64,000 nucleotides of DNA from positions 5,967,327 to 6,031,326 of the forward strand of contig CP128386.1 in NCBI GenBank assembly GCA_030345135.1, read 5' to 3'. Made by a program: the position numbers and the translations under genes. The notes under the pieces are model-generated. The model did no database searches. It had not been told where the DNA came from and worked only from the letters and a program-made list of their open reading frames with translations. Position 1 is the stretch's first letter, and each line of letters begins with the position of its first letter. Origin of the DNA: Chitinophagaceae bacterium DXS (GTDB lineage Bacteria > Bacteroidota > Bacteroidia > Chitinophagales > Chitinophagaceae). This document shows, piece by piece, positions 55,526-64,000 of this stretch.

Positions 55526-56215
55526 ATGACGACGACTAAACAATCAGGGTCCGCGATAAAGAACTTCATCATCCAACCTTTATTTTACATAATAACGATA
55601 ATTATACTTACTGCAACAAGCTGTACAAAAGATCGTGTAACCGGAAGTGGTAGTATTATCTCTCAAACCCGGAATGCCGATCCATTGCATGGCATCTCAG
55701 TAAGCGGAAATAACAAGGTAACTGTAACGTATGGTACAACTCAACAACTCACATTAACAGGCTATGAAAATTTGTTGCCTTACTTTGAAACTAATGTGCG
55801 CAATGGAATTCTTGAAGTTGGATATAAAAACAATACCCATATAAAAAACGACAACATAGAAATTGCTATAATGGTTCCGGCGTTTGATAAAGCAATGTTG
55901 AGTGGTTCCGGCGAACTTTCCGTAAATGGGTTTAACGGTAATTCTTTATCGCTCGATTTAAGCGGTTCCAATAATGTGTCTGTTGTTTCAAGTTATGCAA
56001 ATGCCGATATATCAATGAGTGGTTCAGGAAACGTAAATGGTGCTGAGTTCAAAACAAAGAAAGCTACAACCCATATCAGCGGTTCAGGCACCATCGAACT
56101 AAGTTGTTCTGATAATCTCACAGCTCACATTTCCGGCTCGGGAAACATCTATTATTGGGGAAGTCCTTCGCTTGATGTCTCCGTTAGCGGAAGTGGTAAA
56201 GTAGTAAAGAAATAA
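55526..56215 (+). CDS. GIN-domain (DUF2807) lipoprotein
   Basis: 229 residues. Long hydrophobic signal with lipobox TATSC, Cys33. The mature part is a DUF2807/GIN right-handed beta-solenoid with repeated Ser-Gly-Ser-Gly turns (LSGSGELSVNGF, MSGSGNVNGAEF, ISGSGTIELS, ISGSGNIYYWG, VSGSGKVVKK). Such domains form adhesin-like heads of envelope proteins. No partner is adjacent. The gene follows the repeat array. Confidence 0.9.
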   Translation: MTTTKQSGSAIKNFIIQPLFYIITIIILTATSCTKDRVTGSGSIISQTRNADPLHGISVSGNNKVTVTYGTTQQLTLTGYENLLPYFETNVRNGILEVGYKNNTHIKNDNIEIAIMVPAFDKAMLSGSGELSVNGFNGNSLSLDLSGSNNVSVVSSYANADISMSGSGNVNGAEFKTKKATTHISGSGTIELSCSDNLTAHISGSGNIYYWGSPSLDVSVSGSGKVVKK

Positions 56216-56295
56216 TTCTGCTCCTCGAAGTCAGGATTGCTTACAAATGGATTTTAAGTTATGCAAGTTTTTGACTTTTTACTTTTGACTTTGTT

Positions 56296-56928
56296 CTACT
56301 GTTCCACTTTCTTATTACAACTATCAATAAACGTAAGCACTTCCTCTCTTCCCGTTTTCTTTTCCGCACTGGTAATAAAACTTTGAGGAAGGAACTGCCA
56401 TGTCTCCCGCATAGCATCTAAAAAATTCTTTACATGCCTTTCCAGTGCTTTTGGCTTTTCTTTATCGGCTTTCGTAAAAACCAACGTGAAAGGCACCTGC
56501 CATTCGCCCAGTTTATTTACAAATTCGAGATCGATGGCTTGTGGCTCATGGCGACTGTCTATCAGCACAAAAATATTTACAAGGTTGTCCCGTTTACGCA
56601 AATAATCTTCGATCATTTTTTCCCACTTATTCCTCTCGGACTGAGAGCGTTTGGCATAGCCATATCCTGGCAAATCAACCAGGTACCATTTGCTTTTTGT
56701 AGCGGCTTTAATGCTGGCTTTACTTTCAATATCGTAATGATTGATCAGTTGTGTTTTTCCCGGTGCGGCGGAGGTTTTTGCAAGCGTACTATTATTGCAC
56801 AACATGTTTATCAGCGACGATTTGCCCACGTTACTTCTGCCTATAAAAGCATATTCGGGCCTGTCAGCCTTCGGGCATTTTTCAACCGAAGGGCTGGAAA
56901 TAAGATAGTTCGCTTTTTTAATAACCAT
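56296..56928 (-). CDS. engB: Ribosome-biogenesis GTPase EngB (YihA/YsxC)
   Basis: 210 residues. G1 GRSNVGKS at 30-37, G2 with KTSAAPGKTQ, G3 DLPGYG, G4 TKAD and a G5-like TSAEKKTG are all present. It assists large-subunit assembly. The start codon is directly preceded by a stutter-repeat block, so its promoter must lie within or beyond that block. Confidence 0.95.
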   Translation of the reverse strand: MVIKKANYLISSPSVEKCPKADRPEYAFIGRSNVGKSSLINMLCNNSTLAKTSAAPGKTQLINHYDIESKASIKAATKSKWYLVDLPGYGYAKRSQSERNKWEKMIEDYLRKRDNLVNIFVLIDSRHEPQAIDLEFVNKLGEWQVPFTLVFTKADKEKPKALERHVKNFLDAMRETWQFLPQSFITSAEKKTGREEVLTFIDSCNKKVEQ

Positions 56929-56930
56929 TA

Positions 56931-57048
56931 CGTTCTACGTTGTAAGTTATAAGTTATACGTTGTACGTTTTTTACGTAGAACGTGTTTAAGAAACCCTGG
57001 CAGCAAAAGTAGTGTATTAGTTATACGTTGTACGTGATAAGTTTTACG
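56931..57048. repeat. ACGTTGTAAGTTATACG stutter block upstream of engB
   Basis: Words TACGTTGTAAGTTATAAG and ACGTTGTACGTT occur at 56931-56968 and again at 57017-57048, with a partial inverted ACGTAGAACGT between. Same family as 13690-13715 and 40973-41143. Confidence 0.8.
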
Positions 57049-57070
57049 TAGCCCGAACCTTCAAAAAAGA

Positions 57071-57091
57071 AACCCGGCATTTAACCGGGTT
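57071..57091. terminator. Hairpin in the engB-gpmI gap
   Basis: AACCCGG and CCGGGTT pair around a 7-nt loop, with A and T runs outside. It is terminator-like for gpmI on the minus strand, about 310 bp beyond its stop codon. Confidence 0.6.
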
Positions 57092-57177
57092 CTTTAAAAG
57101 AAATATTGCGAATGGACCAAAATGGTTCTTCCTTTTCAATTCGATGTCATTTAAGTCAAACAAGCATCATCAACCTT

Positions 57178-57402
57178 GGGTGATGTCTCCTATCGTCGAC
57201 ATGACGATCCTGGCTTATCAGAAAAAGTGATTGCAACACTGATGCCGCACGATCTGGGGAAGTTCACAACCGCATCGTCATCTCGACGATAGGAGAGGTC
57301 TCCCGAATATTGATCTGATCGTGACAGTTTGTGTGCGCTGGAGAATTAAAACTTTAATTAAACGACACTTCATTGTCAATTGTCAATTCTCCATTATCAA
57401 TT
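57178..57402. repeat. ATCGTCATNTCGACGATAGGAGA inverted pair and GTCAATTG stutter
   Basis: The left arm 57178-57211 and right arm 57272-57305 are inverted copies sharing ATCGTCAT, TCGACGATAGGAGA; the words also begin each unit of the array at 54441. A separate stutter, TTGTCAATTGTCAATTCTCC, lies at 57371-57402 and ends at the gpmI stop codon. With the items above this accounts for the 472-bp gap. Confidence 0.8.
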
Positions 57403-58930
57403 AACTCACAAGCACATCGCCTTTCATTTCCGGAGGTATTGGCAATCCCATCATAGTTAATATTGATGGAGCAATATCCCCTAATTTGCCGGGCTTCACT
57501 GTGCCGTGCCAGTTCTTGTCAATTACAAACAGAGGAACCAGGTTTAAAGAGTGTGCTGTGTTAGGAGAACCATCAGGATTTACCATGTAGTCAGCATTGC
57601 CATGGTCTGCTGTCAGGAAGATAGTATAACCATGCGCCAGTGCAGCGGTAACAACACGCTCAACACATTTGTCAACTGTTTCAGCAGCTTTTACTACCGC
57701 AGGAAAAACACCTGTGTGGCCCACCATGTCGGTATTTGCATAGTTGAGCACAATAAAATCAGCAGATTCTTTTTCAATTTCAGGAACAAGTTTATCTGTC
57801 AATTCGTAAGCGCTCATCTCTGGCTGAAGGTCATAAGTGGCAACTTTAGGAGATGCTGCCAGTATGCGGCTTTCACCTTCAAATGGCGTCTCCCTTCCTC
57901 CGCTGAAAAAGAATGTAACGTGCGGATACTTTTCAGTTTCAGCAATGCGGATCTGTTTCTTGCCATTGGCTTCCAGCACCTGTCCAAGTGTGTTGTTCAG
58001 GTTGTCATTTTCAAACACTACCTCAACATGCTGGAATGTTTTGTCATATTCCGTCATGGTTGTGTAGTGCAAGTTCAGCTTGTGCATACCAAAATCAGGG
58101 AAATCCTGCTGCGTAAGCACTTGTGTAATTTCGCGGCAACGGTCAGTGCGGAAATTGAAGCAAAGTGCAACATCGCCATCCTTAATGGTGGCCAGTGGTT
58201 GCTGCGCTTCATTTACAATCACAATTGGTTTAATAAATTCATCTGTTATATCTGCTGCATAAGATTGTTCAATCGCCGCAATAGCATCAGTTGCTTTTGG
58301 TCCTTCACCTTTTGCAATAGCATCATAAGCAAGCTTAACTCTTTCCCATCGTTTGTCACGGTCCATTGCATAATAACGGCCGCTAACAGTTGCAATTTTG
58401 CCGGTGCTTGAATTCAAATGCTCCTGCAATTCCTTTATAAAACCAAGACCGCTTTTTGGGTCGGTATCACGGCCATCAGTAAATGCGTGGATGTAAACTT
58501 CTTCCAGGCCTTCATTCTTGCAAAGCGTTGTTAAAGCTTTTAAGTGATTGATGTGTGAGTGCACGCCACCATCACTCACCAGCCCCAATAAATGGAACGG
58601 CTTTTTATTTTCTTTTGCATAACGGATAGATTTTAACAAAACTTCATTTTTGAAGAATTCACCATCACGTATTGCAACATTAATTCTTTGTAATTCCTGG
58701 TAAACTATGCGTCCTGCGCCCAGGTTTAAATGTCCTACTTCACTGTTACCCATTTGTCCGTCGGGCAAACCTACTGCTTCACCACATGTAACTAAGGTTG
58801 TATTAGGGTATTTGCTATAAAGACTGCTCACAAAAGGAACATTGGCGTTCTGTATGGCATCGGCTGCCTTAACCTTTCCAAGACCCCAACCGTCCATAAT
58901 GATCAGTATTGCTTTTTTATTATTTTCCAT
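57401..58930 (-). CDS. gpmI: 2,3-bisphosphoglycerate-independent phosphoglycerate mutase
   Basis: 509 residues. Metal ligand D13 in IIMDGWG, the nucleophile S63 in GQMGNSEVGHLNLGAG, and the metal-binding TADHGNADYM and HTGVFPA near the C-terminus are intact. It interconverts 3- and 2-phosphoglycerate in glycolysis with manganese. Single gene, divergent from the DUF4783 gene. Confidence 0.96.
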   Translation of the reverse strand: MENNKKAILIIMDGWGLGKVKAADAIQNANVPFVSSLYSKYPNTTLVTCGEAVGLPDGQMGNSEVGHLNLGAGRIVYQELQRINVAIRDGEFFKNEVLLKSIRYAKENKKPFHLLGLVSDGGVHSHINHLKALTTLCKNEGLEEVYIHAFTDGRDTDPKSGLGFIKELQEHLNSSTGKIATVSGRYYAMDRDKRWERVKLAYDAIAKGEGPKATDAIAAIEQSYAADITDEFIKPIVIVNEAQQPLATIKDGDVALCFNFRTDRCREITQVLTQQDFPDFGMHKLNLHYTTMTEYDKTFQHVEVVFENDNLNNTLGQVLEANGKKQIRIAETEKYPHVTFFFSGGRETPFEGESRILAASPKVATYDLQPEMSAYELTDKLVPEIEKESADFIVLNYANTDMVGHTGVFPAVVKAAETVDKCVERVVTAALAHGYTIFLTADHGNADYMVNPDGSPNTAHSLNLVPLFVIDKNWHGTVKPGKLGDIAPSILTMMGLPIPPEMKGDVLVS

Positions 58931-59055
58931 GCGCTATGAATTTTGCTGCGCTAAGCTACACATGAATTTTGAATTTTTGTTTACCATCTGTTAAGGCTTT
59001 TGTTTAATATGAGTAATTGGCATATTTTTAGCTCCAAATAAGATCAAAATAAAAA

Positions 59056-59436
59056 ATGAAAAGTTTTTTGTACGCGGCGGGGTTGGTAATGGTATTATGC
59101 TCTTTTAGCATATCTACTGATAGTGACGGAATTGTTAATGCATTGAAAAAAGGCAACGCTGATATGCTGAGCGCTTATTTTGATAACATTATTGATGTTA
59201 AACTCCCCGGAAAAGATGAAGTGAAAGGAATAGGAAAAAATCAGGCAACTATTACGCTGAAGGACTTCTTTACCCAAAATCGCATAAATGATTTTGAACT
59301 CACTTCTCAGCGGGAAATGAGCGGAACAATGTATATGGCCGGAAAACTAAAAAATAATGCTAACGGCTACAACATTACGCTGATGATGAAGAACCGGGGC
59401 GATAAGCTCTCGATAATAACCATCCGGATCAACTAA
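59056..59436 (+). CDS. DUF4783 domain protein
   Basis: 126 residues. Signal peptide (FLYAAGLVMVLCSFSIS) then a single NTF2-like/DUF4783 domain: IVNALKKGNADMLSAYFDN, KNQATITLKDFFTQN and MYMAGKLKNNANGYNITLMMK. The family is a small exported Bacteroidota protein of unknown function. It is followed by a strong terminator, so it is a single-gene unit. Confidence 0.9.
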   Translation: MKSFLYAAGLVMVLCSFSISTDSDGIVNALKKGNADMLSAYFDNIIDVKLPGKDEVKGIGKNQATITLKDFFTQNRINDFELTSQREMSGTMYMAGKLKNNANGYNITLMMKNRGDKLSIITIRIN

Positions 59437-59441
59437 TTTAG

Positions 59442-59468
59442 ATCCCGCCACTACGGCGGGATTTTTTG
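59442..59468 (+). terminator. Terminator after the DUF4783 gene
   Basis: ATCCCGCC and GGCGGGAT form an 8-bp stem with a 5-nt loop, followed by TTTTTT. Confidence 0.93.
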
Positions 59469-59513
59469 TAAGCACACCTTGATATTTATCACACGCTCAG
59501 ATGAATGAATCCC

Positions 59514-59521
59514 TACCTTTG
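59514..59521 (+). promoter_or_regulatory. Candidate -7 promoter box for fumC
   Basis: TACCTTTG matches the Bacteroidota consensus TAnnTTTG and lies 18 bp before the fumC ATG at 59540. It falls inside the longer frame that opens at 59501, which argues for the shorter start. Confidence 0.5.
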
Positions 59522-59539
59522 CGCCAAAATTTTAGCTAT

Positions 59540-60940
59540 ATGGATTACCGCATAGAAAAAGATACTATGGGCGAAGTGCAGGTACCCGCCCAGGTTTATT
59601 GGGGTGCTCAGACACAACGCAGCATCGAGAACTTTAAAATTGCGCAGGATATTAATAAGATGCCCAAGCCAATTATCCAGGCTTTTGCTTATTTGAAAAA
59701 AGCAGCAGCTTTAGCGAATTTTGAGTTGAATGTATTGCCGGTTGAAAAAAAGGACGCCATCGCCAAAGTTTGTGATGAGATACTGGAAGGAAAACTGGAT
59801 GATCAGTTTCCGCTGGTGGTTTGGCAAACAGGGAGCGGCACCCAAAGCAACATGAACGTGAATGAAGTGGTTGCTTACCGTGCACACGTGTTAAACGGCG
59901 GTCAGCTTACTGATAAGGATAAATTCGTTCACCCGAATGATGATGTAAACAAATCCCAGTCTTCTAATGATACATTTCCTACCGCAATGCACATTGCTGC
60001 ATATAAAATGCTGGTAGAGACAACAATTCCAGGTATTGAAAAACTGCGTGATACCCTTGCTGAAAAAAGCAAAAAATTCATGCACGTTGTGAAGATTGGC
60101 CGTACGCACTTTATGGATGCAACGCCGTTAACCCTTGGCCAGGAGTTCAGTGGTTATGTTGCACAACTTACGCATGGCCTGAAAGCGATCAAAAATTCAC
60201 TGGCACATCTGAGTGAACTGGCTCTTGGCGGAACTGCGGTAGGTACAGGAATTAATACGCCGGCTGGCTATTCTGAACTGGTTGCTAAGAAAATTGCTGA
60301 ATTAACTGGCTTGCCTTTCATTACTGCTGAAAATAAATTCGAGGCACTTGCTGCTCACGATGCTATTGTGGAGGCACACGGCGCACTGAAGACTGTTGCT
60401 GTTAGCCTGATGAAAATAGGAAATGATGTTCGTATGCTGTCCAGTGGTCCACGCAGCGGCATCGGCGAAATCCATATTCCTGACAATGAGCCGGGTTCTT
60501 CTATCATGCCCGGAAAAGTAAATCCTACACAGTGCGAAGCTTTAACAATGATCGCGGCGCAGGTATTGGGTAATGATGTTGCTATCAATATCGGCGGTGC
60601 TACCGGTCATTTTGAACTGAATGTGTTTAAACCGGTGATGATCTTCAACTTCCTGCATAGCGCAAGACTGATCGGTGAAGGCTGCATATCATTCAACGAT
60701 AAATGTGCGGAAGGAATTGAGCCGATTGAAGCAAACATCAAAAAACATGTCGATAACAGCCTGATGCTGGTTACCGCGTTAAATACTAAGATCGGTTACT
60801 ATAAGGCGGCTGAAATTGCGCAGAAAGCACACAAGGAAGGAACGACGCTAAAAGAAATGGCATTGAAACTTGGCTATCTGACTTCAGAAGAATTTGATGC
60901 ATGGGTTGATCCGATTAAAATGGTTGGAGAGTTGAAATAG
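59540..60940 (+). CDS. fumC: Fumarate hydratase, class II
   Basis: 466 residues from [13 protein letters not shown] at 59540, which aligns with family starts. [29 protein letters not shown] and [19 protein letters not shown] give the first two conserved regions. The flexible SS-loop [11 protein letters not shown] near 318-328 supplies the catalytic Ser. It hydrates fumarate to malate in the TCA cycle without an iron-sulfur cluster. Single gene with terminator. Confidence 0.96.
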   Translation: MDYRIEKDTMGEVQVPAQVYWGAQTQRSIENFKIAQDINKMPKPIIQAFAYLKKAAALANFELNVLPVEKKDAIAKVCDEILEGKLDDQFPLVVWQTGSGTQSNMNVNEVVAYRAHVLNGGQLTDKDKFVHPNDDVNKSQSSNDTFPTAMHIAAYKMLVETTIPGIEKLRDTLAEKSKKFMHVVKIGRTHFMDATPLTLGQEFSGYVAQLTHGLKAIKNSLAHLSELALGGTAVGTGINTPAGYSELVAKKIAELTGLPFITAENKFEALAAHDAIVEAHGALKTVAVSLMKIGNDVRMLSSGPRSGIGEIHIPDNEPGSSIMPGKVNPTQCEALTMIAAQVLGNDVAINIGGATGHFELNVFKPVMIFNFLHSARLIGEGCISFNDKCAEGIEPIEANIKKHVDNSLMLVTALNTKIGYYKAAEIAQKAHKEGTTLKEMALKLGYLTSEEFDAWVDPIKMVGELK

Positions 60941-60970
60941 TTCTCAGTTCAAATAACTCAATAGAAGTAG

Positions 60971-61003
60971 GCTGCATCCAAAAAAAGATGCAGCTTATTT
61001 TTG
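60971..61003 (+). terminator. Terminator after fumC
   Basis: GCTGCATC and GATGCAGC pair perfectly around an A-rich loop and are followed by TTATTTTT. Confidence 0.9.
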
Positions 61004-61079
61004 GGGCTTAACCGAGGGTTAAGAAAAAGAGAAGTTATGAGTCAGGAATGCTTAATTTGGTAGCAATAACTGCCATATA

Positions 61080-63458
61080 ATGCAACTAAAACATTGTTTC
61101 TTCGTTCTGCTGCTATTTGCTTTTTCTGCGGCAACTGCGCAAACGGAAGGTTTTTCTATTACTGAAGCAAGTAAAAAGCAACCTTCACTTGATGGTAAAG
61201 CCAGTAACCAGGATTATTTGTATGTAACAGCCGGCGACAGGTTGTATGCAATCGGCAATCAACAGGGAAATTTTCCTTCAGTGGGTTTCCATATTCCAGG
61301 AGAAATGGGTGGGATCTGGCAACATCCTATAAAGCTATTAAATGGCTTTGGGTTGGCTATCCGCAAAGCCGGTTCTGCAGATTTTCATAAACTGGAAAAA
61401 GCAGACCATTTTAAAACATATCCCTTCACTACATCTTTTTCTTACGAGCTGCCTGACGAAGGTTTAAGCATAACAAGAACACAGTTTGTTCCCGACGCCA
61501 CGCCGGTTTTAGTTGTTGAATATGCTATTCACAACAATGGACAAGAAGACGCGGCGTTCAATCTCTTGTTTAATGCAACAATTAATCTGTTGCCTACATG
61601 GTTGGGGGATCGTGCCGGAATGATTGACGGGAAGGATGAGTTAGCATCTGCCGACGATAATAAAGGAATGTACTTTATAAAAGATCACAACAACACCTGG
61701 TTTGCAGGTATAGCTGTAGAAGGTGCAAAAACTAATCTGCAAAAGCAGGAAGGAGCAGGTAATACTTTAAATGCCGCATTTGCTTCGGATTTACGTGTGC
61801 GAAAAAACAGAACAGCCTACGTCCGGTACTTTATTTCCGGTTCAATAAATAATGCACGAGAGGCGGGAGGAATGATCTCTATTGTAAGAAACGATCTTGC
61901 CCGAATGTTTTTTCAAAAAGCCATGCGTTATGAGGTGATTGCGAGACAGGCGCATGTCTCTATTCCTGACACCTTGCTACAACAGGCTTATGAATGGGGA
62001 AAATATAATTCCGATTGGCTGGTGCGCGATGTCCCGGGAATGGGCAGGGCAATGAGTGCAGGTTTGCCGGATTATCCCTGGTTCTTTAGCAATGATCAGG
62101 CTTATACTTTTCGCGGACTTACGGGCACAATGCAACCTTCGTTATTCTACAGCTCGTGGAAAATGCTGAAACAACTTTCAGATAAAACGAATAATGGCAA
62201 TGGAAGAATTATGCATGAAGCATCTACCAACGGCGCCGTTTATGATAAAGGCCGGATGGAGGAATCACAGCTGCATATCATTGCCGCATGGCATATTTTT
62301 AAGTGGACAGGCGATCTGGATTTTCTAAAAGAAAACTATGCTTATGGTAAAAAGACCTGGGATTGGTTACAGCAACACGATACAAACAAGAATGGTTATA
62401 TAGAAGGATATGGCGGGGTTGAAATTGAAGGCTTAAATGAGGAAATGCTGGATGTGCAGGTGCACACCCAGAAATTTCTCGCCTGTATGTCGGCTATGGC
62501 AAGGCAATTGAGTGATGAAGCAAGTGCGCAGATTTACGCGCAAAAGGCGGATTATTTAAAATCAAAGATCAATACGGAGTGGTGGCTGCCGGAGGAAGGC
62601 CGTTATGCCGATTTTATTACTTCACGAGGAAAAGCGCTTACAATAATCGATACCGCCCTGAGTAAACGTGTTCATACAGGCAGGAACGAATGGGCAAGAA
62701 AAAAACTGAGTGACCTGCGGAGACAAATTGCCGACGGAAGCTACCGCGATAAGGGTTACGCAGTTTATTACAACACACCCGGAATTTTGCCTGCCGAAAC
62801 CGGTATAGTTGACACCGCGAGAGCGAGGGAAATGTTTAAGAAACTGAGCTTCTTTACCAATAAATTTGGTTTATACATAGCCGGCATCGAACGGCCGGAT
62901 GATATTTCAACAGACGAAGGTTCTTTTGCACACGACAGTACTTTTACCTACAACAGGGCTGTTATGACAATAGCGACTTCGACGGCCGCCATTGCCGCTT
63001 GCAAATATGGTTTGGCAGATACTGCCCTGGCTTATATCCATAAGATCCTGAATACCTTCGGTTATGCGACGCCCGGAACTACTTACGAAGTGTCTCCTGA
63101 TTATGGCATGTTTGTTCAGGCGTGGAATACAACGGGAATCAATATCCCGTTAATTCAGTACTTTTTTGGAATTGACCCTGATGCGTACAACAAACAGATT
63201 GCCATCAGGCCACTCATGCCATCTAAATGGAATAAAGCAAGCATTGGCGATGTTATTATCGGAGATGCCAGGCTTTCTTTTGACTATAGCAGGAATAAGG
63301 ATCAAACTACTTATATGATCAAGATAAACAAGGAAGGATGGACGATCAATGTAGCATTGCCGGCCGGCGTGCGCGCCGCCACAGTGAACGGAGTTGAGCA
63401 ACAGGCAAAAGACGGGATGATCCTGCTGGATAAAAACAACAATGTCGTAGTTTTTTAG
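61080..63458 (+). CDS. Secreted six-hairpin (alpha/alpha)6 glycoside hydrolase
   Basis: 792 residues. Signal peptide to ATAQ. An N-terminal beta-sandwich (about 25-270) precedes a helical (alpha/alpha)6 barrel (about 290-700) with PDYPWFFSNDQAYTFRGL, RMEESQLHIIAAWHIFKWTG, the EGYGGVEIEGLNEEMLDVQ acidic stretch and TYEVSPDYGMFVQAWNTTG. A short C-terminal beta domain (about 710-792) is like those of glycogen-debranching/GH15- or GH78-type enzymes. Acidic residues in the barrel are suitable for an inverting mechanism, but the family and substrate cannot be fixed by eye. It is not in a PUL. Confidence 0.75.
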   Translation: MQLKHCFFVLLLFAFSAATAQTEGFSITEASKKQPSLDGKASNQDYLYVTAGDRLYAIGNQQGNFPSVGFHIPGEMGGIWQHPIKLLNGFGLAIRKAGSADFHKLEKADHFKTYPFTTSFSYELPDEGLSITRTQFVPDATPVLVVEYAIHNNGQEDAAFNLLFNATINLLPTWLGDRAGMIDGKDELASADDNKGMYFIKDHNNTWFAGIAVEGAKTNLQKQEGAGNTLNAAFASDLRVRKNRTAYVRYFISGSINNAREAGGMISIVRNDLARMFFQKAMRYEVIARQAHVSIPDTLLQQAYEWGKYNSDWLVRDVPGMGRAMSAGLPDYPWFFSNDQAYTFRGLTGTMQPSLFYSSWKMLKQLSDKTNNGNGRIMHEASTNGAVYDKGRMEESQLHIIAAWHIFKWTGDLDFLKENYAYGKKTWDWLQQHDTNKNGYIEGYGGVEIEGLNEEMLDVQVHTQKFLACMSAMARQLSDEASAQIYAQKADYLKSKINTEWWLPEEGRYADFITSRGKALTIIDTALSKRVHTGRNEWARKKLSDLRRQIADGSYRDKGYAVYYNTPGILPAETGIVDTARAREMFKKLSFFTNKFGLYIAGIERPDDISTDEGSFAHDSTFTYNRAVMTIATSTAAIAACKYGLADTALAYIHKILNTFGYATPGTTYEVSPDYGMFVQAWNTTGINIPLIQYFFGIDPDAYNKQIAIRPLMPSKWNKASIGDVIIGDARLSFDYSRNKDQTTYMIKINKEGWTINVALPAGVRAATVNGVEQQAKDGMILLDKNNNVVVF

Positions 63459-63558
63459 ACTGGATCTGCGTGGAAATTGGCCGGGATCTGTTGTTTTATC
63501 ATTTGTTTGAATCAGCATCCTTAGTACCTTCGTTTTTCACCGTTCATAACCTACAACT

Positions 63559-64000
63559 ATGCCTGTTCGCCCTCACACTTACTATGATTTTACAATAAGC
63601 TTGTGTCCGGTATGTCTTAAAAGAGTAGATGCTAAAATTGTATTTGAGGATAGCCAGGTCTTTATGCTGAAGAAATGTAATGAACATGGATCGTCGAAAG
63701 TGCTTATTGCAACAGATATTGAATATTACAAAAACATCCGCAATTATAACAAGCCTTCAGATATGCCACTTCGGTTTAATACGTCCGTGCATTATGGCTG
63801 TCCGTATGATTGCGGTTTGTGTACCGATCATGAACAACATAGTTGTTTAACTGTAGTTGAAATTACCGACAGGTGTAATCTTACTTGCCCAACCTGTTAT
63901 GCCATGAGCTCGCCACATTACGGCCATCATAGAACGGTGGAAGAAGTAGAAAGAATGCTGGACAAGGTTGTGGCGAATGAAGGTGAGCCCGATGTGGTAC
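63559..64000 (+). CDS. Cys-rich radical SAM protein, Tes-like (partial, C-terminus outside window)
   Basis: 147 residues visible. The radical SAM motif is C106-x3-C110-x2-C113 (ITDRCNLTCPTCYAM). Ahead of it are C16/C19/C40 (LCPVCL, KKCNEHG), a probable zinc or iron site, and C81, C85, C88, C96 (HYGCPYDCGLCTDHEQHSC), a probable extra iron-sulfur cluster. This order is that of the archaeal tetraether synthase (Tes/MJ0619) family and bacterial relatives that join lipid tails. Another radical SAM function cannot be excluded because the rest is missing. Confidence 0.85.
   Translation, partial: MPVRPHTYYDFTISLCPVCLKRVDAKIVFEDSQVFMLKKCNEHGSSKVLIATDIEYYKNIRNYNKPSDMPLRFNTSVHYGCPYDCGLCTDHEQHSCLTVVEITDRCNLTCPTCYAMSSPHYGHHRTVEEVERMLDKVVANEGEPDVV

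Noticed and set aside
57551-58411. 286-codon frame antisense to gpmI
   Set aside because: It lies entirely within a certain gene on the other strand and its protein is Cys/Phe-rich without any domain; a shadow frame.
59501-59539. Longer N-terminus for FumC
   Set aside because: A TAnnTTTG-type promoter box lies inside it and family alignment starts at MDYRIEKDT.

Overview
The window is Bacteroidota chromosome, most likely from the Chitinophagaceae. Evidence: three SusC/SusD-type or ECF sigma/FecR loci, many lipoproteins with a Cys-Lys/Ser lipobox, glycoside hydrolases of the Chitinophaga type (GH144), Bacteroidota-restricted families (DUF5606, DUF4783, GIN/DUF2807, triple-Tyr propeller regulators), and occasional TAnnTTTG promoter boxes. 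No rRNA, phage or CRISPR array is seen. One locus at 48.65-48.82 kb has tRNA features but is too long to be a normal tRNA.

Layout. 0-2.2 kb (minus): ECF sigma factor, FecR anti-sigma factor and the first codons of a SusC-type receptor that leaves the window on the left. 2.5-5.2 kb: PhnA-domain protein, an acidic small protein, a lipoprotein and a TerB-like protein. 5.5-9.2 kb: one very large polytopic membrane protein of unknown function. 9.2-17.6 kb (minus): Rieske oxygenase plus amino-acid permease, AhpD-like protein, haloalkane dehalogenase, MocR-type regulator and M3 oligopeptidase, with many intergenic repeats between them. 17.8-20.5 kb: DUF5606 protein, crotonase-family enzyme, DNA glycosylase.

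20.8-37.4 kb is a polysaccharide-utilisation locus: propeller/LuxR-type regulator, SusC, SusD, LamG surface lipoprotein, two tandem GH144 enzymes (beta-1,2-glucanase family), a GH43-F5/8C-FN3 enzyme and a GH3 beta-glucosidase. The likely flow is capture by SusCD/LamG, cleavage by the lipoprotein GH144, then periplasmic GH144 and GH3 finishing to glucose. A GxxExxY nuclease-like gene bracketed by a long inverted repeat interrupts this operon.

37.4-44.5 kb: IS200-like transposase with REP-like hairpins, beta-carbonic anhydrase plus SulP transporter, FabG, a GH3-auxin-type acyl adenylase and LptB. 44.7-50.8 kb: MetF, GYD protein, an orphan HExxH protein, a tRNA-like RNA, Lrp/AsnC regulator and YkuK. 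50.9-54.4 kb: a second ECF sigma/FecR pair driving an unusual STN-domain protein with about ten 16-residue GVQVAGI repeats. 54.4-55.4 kb: a gene-free 260-bp-period repeat array. 55.5-64 kb: GIN-domain lipoprotein, EngB, GpmI, DUF4783 protein, FumC, a six-hairpin glycosidase and the start of a Cys-rich radical SAM protein resembling tetraether-lipid synthases.

The most unusual property of the window is its intergenic DNA. At least nine unrelated families of short stuttering repeats (7-14 bp words repeated imperfectly) recur, usually as inverted pairs that butt against gene ends. One such pair encloses the GxxExxY gene, which suggests a mobile or repeat-maintenance unit. All functions are read from sequence pattern only; no database search was run.
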